Assembly: GCA_028281765.1 (NCBI GenBank)
Contig: JANQJF010000060.1
Location: 1-58,041 of the forward strand
Source: Planctomycetota bacterium
GTDB lineage: Bacteria > Planctomycetota > UBA1135 > UBA2386
Reading direction: 5' to 3'
DNA length: 58,041 nt
Shown in pieces: positions 7,847-18,133 of this stretch; the stretch's first letter is position 1; the number at the start of each line of letters is the position of its first letter. The notes under the pieces were generated by a model. That model worked only from the letters and a program-made list of their open reading frames with translations, was not told the DNA's origin and made no database searches. The position numbers were made by a program, and so were the translations under genes.

Positions 7847-10713
7847 TGCATCGCCTCCTGACGGTCCAGGACGAGCAGCTTCTTCAGCTCGTCGTTGGAC
7901 AGTTCGGTCAGCCAGTTCTCACCGGCGCCGAGCAGCGTCTGCGCGACGTCCCGCTTCATCTCGAGCATCTCTTGGATGCGCTCCTCGAGCGTGCCCGTGC
8001 AGACGAACTTGTGGACGAACACGTTGCGGCGCTGGCCGATGCGGAACGCCCGGTCGGTCGCCTGGTCCTCGACCGCCGGGTTCCACCACCGGTCGTAGTG
8101 GAACACACGGTTCGCGGCAGTCAGGTTGAGGCCGGTGCCACCGGCCTTGAGCGACAGCACGAACACCCGCGGGCTATCGTCGGTCGCCTCCTGGAATCGC
8201 ATGACCATGTCTTCGCGATCCTTTTGGGGCACACCACCGTGGAGGAACAGCACCGAGCTCCCGGTGATCTCCTCGAGGTGGGTCTTCAGCAGGGTGCCCA
8301 TCTCCTTGAACTGCGTGAAGACCAGACAGCGATCTCCCTCGTCCAACGCCTCCTCGACCATCTCCGCGAGCAGGTCGAGCTTGCCGGAGCGGTTGGGAAG
8401 TGAGGACCCGTCGCTGTGGTAGTGCGCGGGGTGGTTGCACACCTGCTTGAGACGCAACAGGGTCGTGAGGATCGCGCCGCGGCGCTTGATGCCCTCGCCC
8501 GCGTTTTCGACCTCGTCGAGCCCCTGCTTGACGACACTCTCGTAGAGCATCGCCTGCTCCGGATGCAGACGCGTGACGACGATCTGCTCGGTCTTCTCCG
8601 GGAGGTCCGAGATGATGTCGGTGTCGGTCTTGAGGCGACGCAGCACGAACGGCCGCACGAGTCGACCCAGCATCGACGCCTTGTTGCTGCTCCGCTGGCG
8701 CACGATCGGGTGTTCGAGCGTCTGCAAGAACGTGGTGCGGCTCCCGAGCAGGCCTTCGTTCAAGAAGTCCATGATCGACCAGAGGTCGAGCGGACGGTTC
8801 TCGAGCGGCGTGCCGGTCAGCGCCAGGCGGAAGCGGCCACGCAGCTGTCGCGCGACCTTCGACTGGCGCGTGCTCGGGTTCTTGATGTTCTGCGCCTCGT
8901 CGAGGATCAGCCCCTCCCACATGCGTTCGAGGAACAGGTCCTGGTCACGCTGCAGCAGGTTGTAACTCGTGAGCACGATGTCGACGCCCTCGAGCGACTT
9001 CTCGAACTCCTCCTTCTCGCGCGGCCGGAGCTTGCCGTGGTGCAGAACGTGGGTGAGCTCGGGGGCGAAGCGGTTGAGTTCACGCCGCCAGTTGCCGAGC
9101 ACGGAGACCGGACACACGAGAAGGGTCGAACCCTTCTTCTCCGACATCCGCGTCGTCCTGAGCCAGTCGAGCATGACGACGATCGCCTGGATCGTCTTGC
9201 CGAGACCCATGTCGTCCGCAAGGCATGCGCCGAAGCCCTGATCGACGAGATAGTGGATCCACGCATGGCCGCGGCGCTGGTACGGCCGCAGCTCTCCGAC
9301 GAACTCGGCGGGCACGTCGCGCGACTCGACGCTGCGCGCCTGCTCAAGCGACTGCACGAGATGCTCGAGGCGCGGTGCCGTCTCCATCGTCTCGACGGCG
9401 AGCCCGTGCAGGTGCGTCGCTCCGCCGAGCTTGAGGCGCAGCGCTTCGAAGAAGCTGATCTTCTGGCCCTCGTCCTTTTCGAGCTTGGCGAACTCGTCGA
9501 GCGCTTCGCGGTCCTTGGGCGTCAGCAGCACCGGCGTCTCGCCGAGGAACACGAGCGGCGACTTGGACTTCGCGAGGGCCGCGAACTCCTTCTTCGACAG
9601 CTCCTTGTCGCCGATTGCGAGCGACCACTTGAACTCGAACCACGGCTGCGGGCCCGGGTCCAGCTTGTCGTCGGCCTCGACTTCACCGAGCGTGACGCGC
9701 GCCGCGAGGCGCTGCATGTTGTCGATGCCCGGCAGCGTGACCACGAACCCTTCGTTCTCGAGCAGGGTCAGGTGGTCGAGCAGCTGGTCGAGTTCCTGGC
9801 GATTCAGCGACGCCTTGCCGTCGCCCATGTTCATCGCACGATGGAGCGCCGGAATCTTGCCGGCGACTTCGTCGAGGTGTTTCCGCAGTTCGACGAGGCA
9901 CTCGCGCGCGTTCGGGTCGTCGAACAGACCGTGCGCGAGTCGATCTTCGAGAGCCTCGAGCGGATAGCCCACCGTCTGACCGGGGATCGGCCGGAACAGC
10001 AGCTGCACGCCCCACGGAACGCCTTCTTCGAGCTCCTTCTCGGGGACGAGGACTTCGATGACCGGCTTCGGGCGCAGCTTCCAGAACGACTCGGGCAGCC
10101 GCTGGGCGGAGTCGTGCCGCGCGGAGAAGCCGCTGGCGCTGGCCCCGATCGCGTGGCCGACGAAGCTCACGGTGAAGTTGCGCGGGGTGACCCAGTAGAC
10201 CGGGTCGTCCTCGGTCGCGAAGCGCGCGGTCAGCAGCGACGTCGGCGCGATCTCGGCGAGCGCGCCGAGACAATGGATCGCCGGTCGGTTCCAGTGCGGC
10301 ACGAAGTCGACGACGGCGTCCGCGACCGCTGGCGCGAAGTCGCCGCGCGAGAGCAGGGAGCGGACGAAGCGCGATGCGCGCGCCAAGAACCCGAACCCGG
10401 GCTGTTCGATCTCGGGGGAGTAGTCCGCGAGGTAGTCGAGGGCCTTGTCGAGCGGCAGCGTCGCCCCCGTCATGCGCCACATGCCGGGGGCGATGCGCTT
10501 GCTCCCGATGTCTTCACTCTCCCGAGCTTCTCCGACGCCGATCGGCTTGAGGTTGGACTCCTCGGTCGGCAGCAGGATCTCGAACTCGCGCGGTTCGCAG
10601 GCGGACCGGATCTCGGGCGGGAGCGCCGCCTCGACGGCGTCCATGCCCTGATCGCTGAAGAACGCGATGCGAGCGTCCTTGGGTAGGCGTGCGTGTAGGT
10701 ATGCGGCGTCCAT
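7843..10713 (-). CDS. SNF2-family DNA-dependent ATPase (Swi2/Snf2 helicase-like)
   Basis: The 956-residue protein has a long N-terminal region (about 1-470). Its later part, with FEFKWSLAIGDKELSKKEF, matches the SNF2-associated domain seen in bacterial SNF2 proteins. The two RecA-like lobes follow. Motif I is DDMGLGKT (about residue 500), motif II is DEAQ (about 604), motif III is LTGTPLENR (about 634), motif V is KAGGTGLNLTAA (about 858) and motif VI is QATDRAFRIGQ (about 887). All catalytic motifs are intact, so it should translocate on double-stranded DNA and remodel DNA-protein complexes. It is coupled to the SWIM gene by ATGA. It begins 85 bases after the end of the cytochrome oxidase operon on the same strand, so read-through is possible. 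Confidence 0.92.
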   Translation of the reverse strand: MDAAYLHARLPKDARIAFFSDQGMDAVEAALPPEIRSACEPREFEILLPTEESNLKPIGVGEARESEDIGSKRIAPGMWRMTGATLPLDKALDYLADYSPEIEQPGFGFLARASRFVRSLLSRGDFAPAVADAVVDFVPHWNRPAIHCLGALAEIAPTSLLTARFATEDDPVYWVTPRNFTVSFVGHAIGASASGFSARHDSAQRLPESFWKLRPKPVIEVLVPEKELEEGVPWGVQLLFRPIPGQTVGYPLEALEDRLAHGLFDDPNARECLVELRKHLDEVAGKIPALHRAMNMGDGKASLNRQELDQLLDHLTLLENEGFVVTLPGIDNMQRLAARVTLGEVEADDKLDPGPQPWFEFKWSLAIGDKELSKKEFAALAKSKSPLVFLGETPVLLTPKDREALDEFAKLEKDEGQKISFFEALRLKLGGATHLHGLAVETMETAPRLEHLVQSLEQARSVESRDVPAEFVGELRPYQRRGHAWIHYLVDQGFGACLADDMGLGKTIQAIVVMLDWLRTTRMSEKKGSTLLVCPVSVLGNWRRELNRFAPELTHVLHHGKLRPREKEEFEKSLEGVDIVLTSYNLLQRDQDLFLERMWEGLILDEAQNIKNPSTRQSKVARQLRGRFRLALTGTPLENRPLDLWSIMDFLNEGLLGSRTTFLQTLEHPIVRQRSSNKASMLGRLVRPFVLRRLKTDTDIISDLPEKTEQIVVTRLHPEQAMLYESVVKQGLDEVENAGEGIKRRGAILTTLLRLKQVCNHPAHYHSDGSSLPNRSGKLDLLAEMVEEALDEGDRCLVFTQFKEMGTLLKTHLEEITGSSVLFLHGGVPQKDREDMVMRFQEATDDSPRVFVLSLKAGGTGLNLTAANRVFHYDRWWNPAVEDQATDRAFRIGQRRNVFVHKFVCTGTLEERIQEMLEMKRDVAQTLLGAGENWLTELSNDELKKLLVLDRQEAMQ

Positions 10714-10798
10714 TAATGATACGAGCGGCTCGACCGATCGACGGTGAGCCGCAGGGCGGAGGGGGCGGCCTCCGAGTCATTACCCCGAGCGGGGCAGT

Positions 10799-11188
10799 CT
10801 ACTTACTCTTCCAGTCGAATGCGTTGTTCACTTCCGCGGGGATGCCGTGAACAGGCTCCATATCGGACCTCGTCGAGAAGTCCGCAACCGTGAAGAGGAA
10901 CAGCAGCGACAGGAAGATCAGCGATCCGATGAACGCGATGTTGTTGATCGGCGTGTCCCACCGGAGGTGCATGAAGATGGCCATGACGAGCGCGGCCTTG
11001 CAGGACGCGATCGCCATTGCGATCAACATGTTGAAGTCGCCGAAGTCGAAGTAGGACACCCCGACCGTCACGATCGTCAGGAACAACAGGGCGATGTAGA
11101 CCCCGAAGAACTGACCGCCGCTGCAGACGTGGGTCTTCAGGGATTCGTCGATTTGCACTTCGCCGTGCTCGGCATGCGCGTCCGCCAT
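10799..11188 (-). CDS. cytochrome c oxidase subunit IV (caa3-type)
   Basis: This 129-residue protein has three membrane helices: FFGVYIALLFLTIVTVGV, a helix around ASCKAALVMAIFMHL, and IAFIGSLIFLSLLFLF. Length and pattern fit the prokaryotic cytochrome oxidase subunit IV family, an accessory subunit of haem-copper oxidases. The start is the ATG at 11188, which shares one base with the stop of subunit III (TGATG). An upstream in-frame extension inside subunit III is rejected as shadow sequence. It is the last gene of the ACIII-caa3 operon. Confidence 0.85.
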   Translation of the reverse strand: MADAHAEHGEVQIDESLKTHVCSGGQFFGVYIALLFLTIVTVGVSYFDFGDFNMLIAMAIASCKAALVMAIFMHLRWDTPINNIAFIGSLIFLSLLFLFTVADFSTRSDMEPVHGIPAEVNNAFDWKSK

Positions 11189-11879
11189 CAGGGCACCAGG
11201 TAGAGCAAGGGGAAGAGGAAGATCCAGATGAGGTCGACGATGTGCCAGTAGAGGCCGATCAGGTCGACGGGCGCGGAGAAACCGGCGTGGAAGCGGCCCT
11301 TGCCGCCCTGCCAGATCAGCCACAGGATCGCGAAGATGCCGAGCAGCACGTGGAAGCCATGGATGCCGGTCATCGTGAAGTAGAAGCTGAAGAAGATGTT
11401 CGGGTGCAGCAGCCCTTCGAAGAACGGCGCGTAGGTCTCATCCGGGGCGAAGAAGCTTCCCGGGAAGACGCCGTGGTCGAACTTGGCGGTGTACTCGAAA
11501 TACTTCACGACCATGAAGCCGCATGCGCAGAGCACGGTCAGCCATAGCCAGTTGATCATCTCCCGCTGCTTGCTGCGCTGGCAGGCTCGCACGCCCATCG
11601 CCATCGTCCAGGAGCTGGTCAGCAGGATGATGGTGTTGAGCGATCCGAGCTCGCGGTTCAGCAGCTTGCCGCAGGCGACGAACGTCTCGAGGTACTGCTC
11701 GTGGTAGATGTAGTACCCGGCGAACAGACCGCCGAAGAGCATGACTTCGGTGACGAGGAACAGCCAGAACGCCAGCTTCAGCGACTGGAACTCCTGCACC
11801 GCCGACGTGAAGTGGTGCGCGACCTTGTGCGGGCGGAAATTGCCGCCCGACGGGGTCGGGGTCTCTAGGACAGCGTGGC

Positions 11880-11883
<4 letters not shown>
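11188..11883 (-). CDS. ctaE: cytochrome c oxidase subunit III
   Basis: This 231-residue integral membrane protein is typical of CoxC/CtaE subunit III, which binds lipid and stabilises the proton-pumping core of the oxidase. It contains the conserved LLTSSWTMAMGV helix, the TGIHGFHVLLG segment and the C-terminal YWHIVDLIWIFLFPLLYL. Its ATG overlaps the stop of subunit I by 4 bases (ATGA) and its stop overlaps the start of subunit IV by one base, so the oxidase subunits are translationally coupled. Confidence 0.95.
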
Positions 11884-13538
<1,655 letters not shown>

Positions 13539-13542
13539 GGTG

Positions 13543-14550
13543 TCAGTCCTTCAGCGTCTGCAGCCACTGGACGATCGCGTCGATGCCCTCGTCGGGGATC
13601 AGCGCGGAGGAGAACGCGGTCATCGCACCCGCGTTGTACTTGTTCGCGCCCGGGGTGAAGCCCTTGACGATCTTGGCCTGCGGGTAGCGGATCGATTCGA
13701 CGATGTAGTCCTTGTCGACCGGCACGCGCGAGCCGTCTTCTAGCTCCTCTTCCTTGCCCCAGATCGCCCACAGGTTCGGGGCTGCCTTGATCTCGCCGGT
13801 GTTGTCGGCGCGGTGGCAGGAAGTGCAGTACTGGTTGTAGAGCTGTTCGCCCCACTCGATCGGGTCTTCCGGGCGCGCGTTCCACGGCGCCTTGTCGAAC
13901 TCTTCCTGAGTCACGACGTGGACGACCGCGCGCATCTGCGAGTGCTCGTCACCGCAGTATTCGGCGCACAACATCGGGTAGGACCCCTCCTGCGTAGCCT
14001 GGAACCAGACGGTCTGGTAGCGACCCGGCAGCACGTCACGCTTCGCGCGGAACGCCGGCACGTAGAACGAGTGCAGGACGTCCGTGCTGTGCGTCGTGAA
14101 CTTGACCGGACGATCGAGCGGCACCCAGAACTCGCCGGGGGTGAAGCCCTTCTGACCCGGGTGCTGGAACGACCAGTTCCACTTCTGCGCGATCGCCTGG
14201 TATTGCAGCGCGTCGCCAGGAGCGATCGACTGGTCGAGATTGCCCTTCCAGCCCCACGCGAAGATCACCATGAGGATGATCGTCGGGACGAGCGTCCAGA
14301 CCACCTCGAGCGGCGTGTTGTGCGTCACGTTGGACGCAGCGGGCTGGGTCTCCGTCTTCCGGCGGTTCTGCATCGTCGTGTAGACGAGCAGCCCCGCGAT
14401 GAAGAAGAAGAAGAAGACGCTGATCCAGAAGCAGAAGTAGAACAGCCCGTCTACGTCGGGTGCGAACGTCGACGCCGCCGGAGGCAGCTGGCCGAGCGAA
14501 TCGAAACCCTGCAGGGGCTCTTGTTGTTGTTGCGGAAGGAAAGCCAACAT
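13543..14550 (-). CDS. ctaC: cytochrome c oxidase subunit II fused to cytochrome c (caa3)
   Basis: This 335-residue protein delivers electrons to subunit I. Two membrane helices (about 34-56 and 83-102) are followed by the periplasmic cupredoxin domain with the CuA ligands CAEYCGDEHSQM (about 195-206). A fused C-terminal class I cytochrome c domain has CTSCH (about 242) and a likely distal Met in NAGAMTAF (about 310). This fusion makes the enzyme a caa3 oxidase, able to take electrons directly from ACIII, which is encoded upstream in the same operon. The N-terminus is Gln-rich (PQQQQEP). Confidence 0.95.
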   Translation of the reverse strand: MLAFLPQQQQEPLQGFDSLGQLPPAASTFAPDVDGLFYFCFWISVFFFFFIAGLLVYTTMQNRRKTETQPAASNVTHNTPLEVVWTLVPTIILMVIFAWGWKGNLDQSIAPGDALQYQAIAQKWNWSFQHPGQKGFTPGEFWVPLDRPVKFTTHSTDVLHSFYVPAFRAKRDVLPGRYQTVWFQATQEGSYPMLCAEYCGDEHSQMRAVVHVVTQEEFDKAPWNARPEDPIEWGEQLYNQYCTSCHRADNTGEIKAAPNLWAIWGKEEELEDGSRVPVDKDYIVESIRYPQAKIVKGFTPGANKYNAGAMTAFSSALIPDEGIDAIVQWLQTLKD

Positions 14551-14560
14551 CAGAGGAATC

Positions 14561-15409
14561 TCAGGTCACGGCCACTTGGGGCCTTTTCCGTCGTTCACGC
14601 CGCCAGAGCACGAAGATCATCGTTCCCAGCGCCAGGACCGTCAGTGCGCCGGCGATGCGCATGATGGTCATCGCTTCGACCGAGTAGTTGCCACTCGAAG
14701 TGTCGAAGGTGAGACAGCTGATCAAGATCCGCTCGAGGAACGATCCGACGGTGCCGTCGGAGGCCTCGATGACAGCGGTGCGCAACGTGACGGGGGACAT
14801 CACGATGCCGTTCAAGTACCGCGTCACCGTGCCGTCCTTGGCGAGGAACACAACGGTGGGCGGGTGATCGATGTGTGCGGTGTTCTCGAGTCGGCGGAAG
14901 CGGTAGCCGACACTGTCGGAGATCTTGCGGATCTGCTCGACGTCACCGGTGAGGAAGTGCCATCCCTTGGCCGCAGCGGGGATCCCGAGCGAGCCGATGA
15001 GGGAGGCTTTCTTGTCCTTGGCCAGCTGCGGCGTCTCGTGCTCGTCGATGCTGACCGACAAGATCTCGAGGTCGCGACCGGGCACGAGCTCGGCGTTCTT
15101 CAGTCCGTCGACGAGCGCGTTGTAGATCGGGCCGCACGCGTGGGCGCAACCGTAGTAGCCGAGGTTGAGCACGACGGGCAGGTCGCCCGTGATCATGTCG
15201 CGCAGGCGAACGGCCTCGCCAGCCTCGTTCTGGAACGTGGCGTCGAGCGCGGCGCTGGCGCCGAGCTTGTCCTGCATCGTCGCGTTCTCGTCGACGACGG
15301 GGATGATCGACTGTGGCTGCGCCACCAACGACAAAGCCATGCCGAGGGCCGCGCACGCCCCGAGAAGGGTATGACGTCGGCTGGATCGGTTGCTTCGTGC
15401 GGTGGTCAT
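14561..15409 (-). CDS. SCO1/SenC-type copper chaperone for CuA assembly
   Basis: This 282-residue exported thioredoxin-fold protein inserts copper into the CuA centre of subunit II, encoded next. The copper motif CxxxC appears as GCAHACGP (about residues 87-91) and the third ligand His lies in HIDHPPTVVFLA. An N-terminal hydrophobic segment (LLGACAALGMALSLVA) serves as signal or anchor. Unusually, a second hydrophobic helix (IAGALTVLALGTMIFVLW) sits at the C-terminus and would anchor that end. I chose the ATG at 15409. The longer open frame to 15544 overlaps the upstream small gene and has the composition of shadow sequence. Confidence 0.88.
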   Translation of the reverse strand: MTTARSNRSSRRHTLLGACAALGMALSLVAQPQSIIPVVDENATMQDKLGASAALDATFQNEAGEAVRLRDMITGDLPVVLNLGYYGCAHACGPIYNALVDGLKNAELVPGRDLEILSVSIDEHETPQLAKDKKASLIGSLGIPAAAKGWHFLTGDVEQIRKISDSVGYRFRRLENTAHIDHPPTVVFLAKDGTVTRYLNGIVMSPVTLRTAVIEASDGTVGSFLERILISCLTFDTSSGNYSVEAMTIMRIAGALTVLALGTMIFVLWRRERRKRPQVAVT

Positions 15410-15419
15410 TTTGGTCGGC

Positions 15420-15755
15420 TCACTTCGCTTCGAGTTCGCGCATCGATTCCTCAATGCTCTTGCGCTTCGGCTCGTCGCCCGCCTGCAGCATCTCGGACTC
15501 AAAGGCTCGGACGTCGTCGAGCATCGGAGTGCCCGACTCGCCAACGCGCCCTTCGCGTTGGATCGCAGTGGTTACTTGGAACACGACGCTCAGCGCCCAA
15601 ACCGAGCCGAACACGAAAATCGTCGAGACGACGAGAACCCAGAGGGTCTTCTTCGAATCGATCTCCGCCGTCGGATCGATCGGCGCGGGGTGAGCGTCAT
15701 GCCCGGAAGCCGCATGCGGCTCTTGGGTCGGCTCTGCGGGTGTCGCGGTTGCCAT
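15420..15755 (-). CDS. small single-pass membrane protein between actF and sco
   Basis: This 111-residue protein has a Pro/His-rich N-terminus (EPHAASGHDAHPAPIDP), one clear membrane helix (about 38-60, TLWVLVVSTIFVFGSVWALS) and a charged C-terminal tail (KRKSIEESMRELEAK) that may form a helix. I assign no family. Its place in the operon, 14 bases after actF and 10 before sco, makes it a candidate for a small accessory subunit of ACIII (compare the single-helix ActG known from some complexes) or a caa3 assembly factor. That role is inference from position only. The start at 15755 is the only one that avoids overlap with actF. Confidence 0.7.
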   Translation of the reverse strand: MATATPAEPTQEPHAASGHDAHPAPIDPTAEIDSKKTLWVLVVSTIFVFGSVWALSVVFQVTTAIQREGRVGESGTPMLDDVRAFESEMLQAGDEPKRKSIEESMRELEAK

Positions 15756-15769
15756 GATTGTCCGTCGGC

Positions 15770-17014
15770 TCAGATGTTGTGGAATTTGAGGGACTCGCCG
15801 AGGCGCGGGTCGCGCTCCGGCACGAGCGGTGAGTTCGCGATGTTGCGAAGCATCAGTCCGACGAACAGCGCGAGCATCCCGATCATCGTCGTGAAGTCGA
15901 GCCAGTCCGTCGAGAGGCCCGGGTGACCGAGACCCTTCGTGAAGTTCGGCATGATCAGGAACTGCATGTCGAGCCAGTGCATCGCGAGCAGGAAGATCGA
16001 CGCGATGCTCAGCGTAAGCGTGTTGCGTTTGATGTGGCGCGACATCAAGAACGCGAACGGCACGAGGAAGTGGCCGATGATCAGAACGGTCCCGATCGTA
16101 GCCCAACCGCCCTCAGCGCGGGCTTGGTACCACAGGGTCTCTTCCGGAAGGTTCGCGTAAAAGATCAGCATGTACTGCGAGAAGTTCACGTAGGTCCAGA
16201 AGACCATGAAGGCGAACAACAGCTTGCCGATGTCGTGGTAGTGCTCGCGGTTGATGACCTCGCCCAGGTAGCCCTTCTTGCGGAGCCACAGGCAGGTCAA
16301 GGCGAGGGTCGCGTAGAACGACATCACCGATCCCGCGAAGTACGTCACGCCGAACATCGTCGAGAACCAGTGCGGGTCGATCGACATCATCCAGTCGAAG
16401 GCCGCGAACGTCAGCGACAGCGCGAAGAGTGCGAGGCCCGGCGCGGCACGACGCGCGAGGCGTAGCGACACTTCCGGATCACCGGACTGGTCTTGCGCGA
16501 TGCTCGCGTTGCGGAAGTAGCGCGCGAGACCGAGCCAGATCGCGAAGTAGAGCGCGACGCGGATGTAGAAGAACGTCGGGTTCAGGTAGCCGATCTTGTG
16601 GTGCACGATCGGGTCGTGCATCGGGTCCGTCGGGTCCGCGTGATCGCCGGCGTGCCACCAGTGCGAGAACAGCGTCTCGGCCTCGAACAGGATCGGCAGG
16701 AACAGCACGGCCATCACCGGCATGACGCCCATCATGTTCTCGGCAATGCGGCGCACCACCACGCTCCAACCGGCGCGCGTGATGTGCTGGACCATCACGA
16801 AGAACATCGCGCCCAACACGAGGCTAAGCGTGAACATGTAGGCGACGAGGTAGGAGTGAATGAACTGTTCACCCCAACCGATGAGACTGGCGATCAGCGC
16901 GATAGCGCCGATGCCGAGCATCACGGTCTGAGCCCCGCCGAGGTCGCCGTCGGCGACTCGCGTCTTGATGTTCGGTGCGACCTGCTCGAGGGTCGGTGCA
17001 GTGGATGCCGTCAT
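15770..17014 (-). CDS. actF: alternative complex III subunit ActF (quinol:cytochrome c oxidoreductase membrane subunit)
   Basis: This 414-residue polytopic membrane protein has about ten helices, is distantly related to NrfD/PsrC, and is one of the two large quinone-site subunits of ACIII. Recognisable segments are FDWMMSIDPHWFSTMFG, WTYVNFSQYMLIFYAN and LAMHWLDMQFLIMPNF. The ATG at 17014 overlaps the actE stop by 4 bases (ATGA). The open frame continues 16 codons upstream inside actE, but that extension is not needed. Order and spacing match the act operons of Rhodothermus-like bacteria. Confidence 0.92.
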   Translation of the reverse strand: MTASTAPTLEQVAPNIKTRVADGDLGGAQTVMLGIGAIALIASLIGWGEQFIHSYLVAYMFTLSLVLGAMFFVMVQHITRAGWSVVVRRIAENMMGVMPVMAVLFLPILFEAETLFSHWWHAGDHADPTDPMHDPIVHHKIGYLNPTFFYIRVALYFAIWLGLARYFRNASIAQDQSGDPEVSLRLARRAAPGLALFALSLTFAAFDWMMSIDPHWFSTMFGVTYFAGSVMSFYATLALTCLWLRKKGYLGEVINREHYHDIGKLLFAFMVFWTYVNFSQYMLIFYANLPEETLWYQARAEGGWATIGTVLIIGHFLVPFAFLMSRHIKRNTLTLSIASIFLLAMHWLDMQFLIMPNFTKGLGHPGLSTDWLDFTTMIGMLALFVGLMLRNIANSPLVPERDPRLGESLKFHNI

Positions 17015-17592
17015 TGCTTGATGAACCTGTTCTGCAGGGCCCGCACGTAGTGAACGATGCACCAGCGATCCTGCGCGGAGATCGCGTGCGCGTAACCCGG
17101 CATCGTGCCGATGCCTTTCGTGATCGTCTGGAACAGCTGGCCGTCCGGCATCTTGCCGCGCTGCAGGCGCTCCTCTTGGCCGAGGTCCGGCACGACGGCG
17201 GCGAACGCATAGCCCGCGCGGCGGAGCACCGGGCCCTTGCCGCTACCGGCGCGGTCGTGACACACGGCGCAGTAGATGTTGAAGCGTTCTTGGCCACGAA
17301 GCAGGTGCTCACGTGTGGCCTTGACGGGGTTCGCGATGAACCCGCCCCCGGCCTCTTGGTAGCGAGCGAGCTCGGCGGACTCGAGCGTGCCGCGCGCAAC
17401 GGTGCCTTCGACCGGCATGCGCATGCCACGGCGATCTTCCCAGTTCTCGAATTCGAACTCGGACTGCGCCTTGATCTTCTGCTGGAAGTCCATGTCCTGG
17501 ACCAGGTGCACCGGCGGTCGGTTCGAGATCCCACCCCGGCATGCGGTGAGAATCGCAAGCGCACAGAGCGCGATGAAGTGGAGTCGCTTCAT
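17011..17592 (-). CDS. actE: alternative complex III subunit ActE, monohaem cytochrome c lipoprotein
   Basis: The 193-residue precursor has a lipoprotein signal ending LAILTAC, so the mature protein is probably anchored by a lipidated Cys on the outer face of the membrane. One c-type haem site, CAVCH, lies near the middle, with a likely distal Met in GTMPGYAHAI. This is the ACIII subunit thought to pass electrons out to cytochrome c or the caa3 oxidase. The start at 17592 lies one base after actD. The longer frame to 17664 runs into actD and is rejected. Confidence 0.92.
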   Translation of the reverse strand: MKRLHFIALCALAILTACRGGISNRPPVHLVQDMDFQQKIKAQSEFEFENWEDRRGMRMPVEGTVARGTLESAELARYQEAGGGFIANPVKATREHLLRGQERFNIYCAVCHDRAGSGKGPVLRRAGYAFAAVVPDLGQEERLQRGKMPDGQLFQTITKGIGTMPGYAHAISAQDRWCIVHYVRALQNRFIKQ

Positions 17593-17593
17593 G

Positions 17594-18133
17594 TCAGTCG
17601 TCCTCCAGCACTTCGACGTTGACTCCTCCGATACCCTGGAGGAACTCGACGGTCTTGGCCGCATCGAACTTGGGGTCCGTCGCTTCGACCGAGAGGAAGA
17701 ACCTGTCGTCGGTCACGCGATGGATCGTCGAGTGCTTGAAGATCGGGTGGTGCCAGCGCGGCAACCGGTTGATGCCGAACATGCCGAACACCGCGACGAA
17801 CGCGGTGAGCAGCACCATCAGCTCGAACGTGATCGGGATCGTGGTCGGCCACGAGTAGGGCTCCTTGCCGGAGACCCAGTACTCGTAGTCGAACGAGTTC
17901 ATCCACCACTGCATCGCCTGGGCGATGCCGATGCCCGTGATGCCGCCGAGGACGCAGAACCAGCCGAGATGACTGGGCGGCTGCTTCAGCGCCTTCTCGA
18001 GGCCGTGCACCGGGAACGGCGTGTGCGCGTCCACCTTGGTGTACCCGGCGTCAGTCGTCGTTTCGGCGGCCTTGTAGATCGCGGCCGCGGAATCGAACTC
18101 GGCGACTACGCCGAACTTCTTGGAGTCGCTCAC
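17594..18133 (-). CDS. actD: alternative complex III subunit ActD
   Basis: This 179-residue protein has a soluble N-terminal domain (FGVVAEFDSAAAIYKAAE), two membrane helices in the middle (about 58-75 and 100-120) and a short C-terminal soluble part (RFFLSVEATDPKFDAAKT). This is the DUF3341 layout of ActD, a structural subunit beside the ActC/ActF membrane core. Its ATG overlaps the actC stop by 4 bases. Confidence 0.92.
   Translation of the reverse strand: MSDSKKFGVVAEFDSAAAIYKAAETTTDAGYTKVDAHTPFPVHGLEKALKQPPSHLGWFCVLGGITGIGIAQAMQWWMNSFDYEYWVSGKEPYSWPTTIPITFELMVLLTAFVAVFGMFGINRLPRWHHPIFKHSTIHRVTDDRFFLSVEATDPKFDAAKTVEFLQGIGGVNVEVLEDD

Noticed and set aside
8416..10686. 756-residue open frame on the plus strand
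   Set aside because: It is antisense to the SNF2 gene, whose catalytic motifs are all intact; its composition is Arg/Glu/Leu-rich shadow sequence.
10783..10794. CCCC/GGGG hairpin after the oxidase operon as a terminator
   Set aside because: The stem has only four pairs and no T-run on the minus strand, too weak to call.
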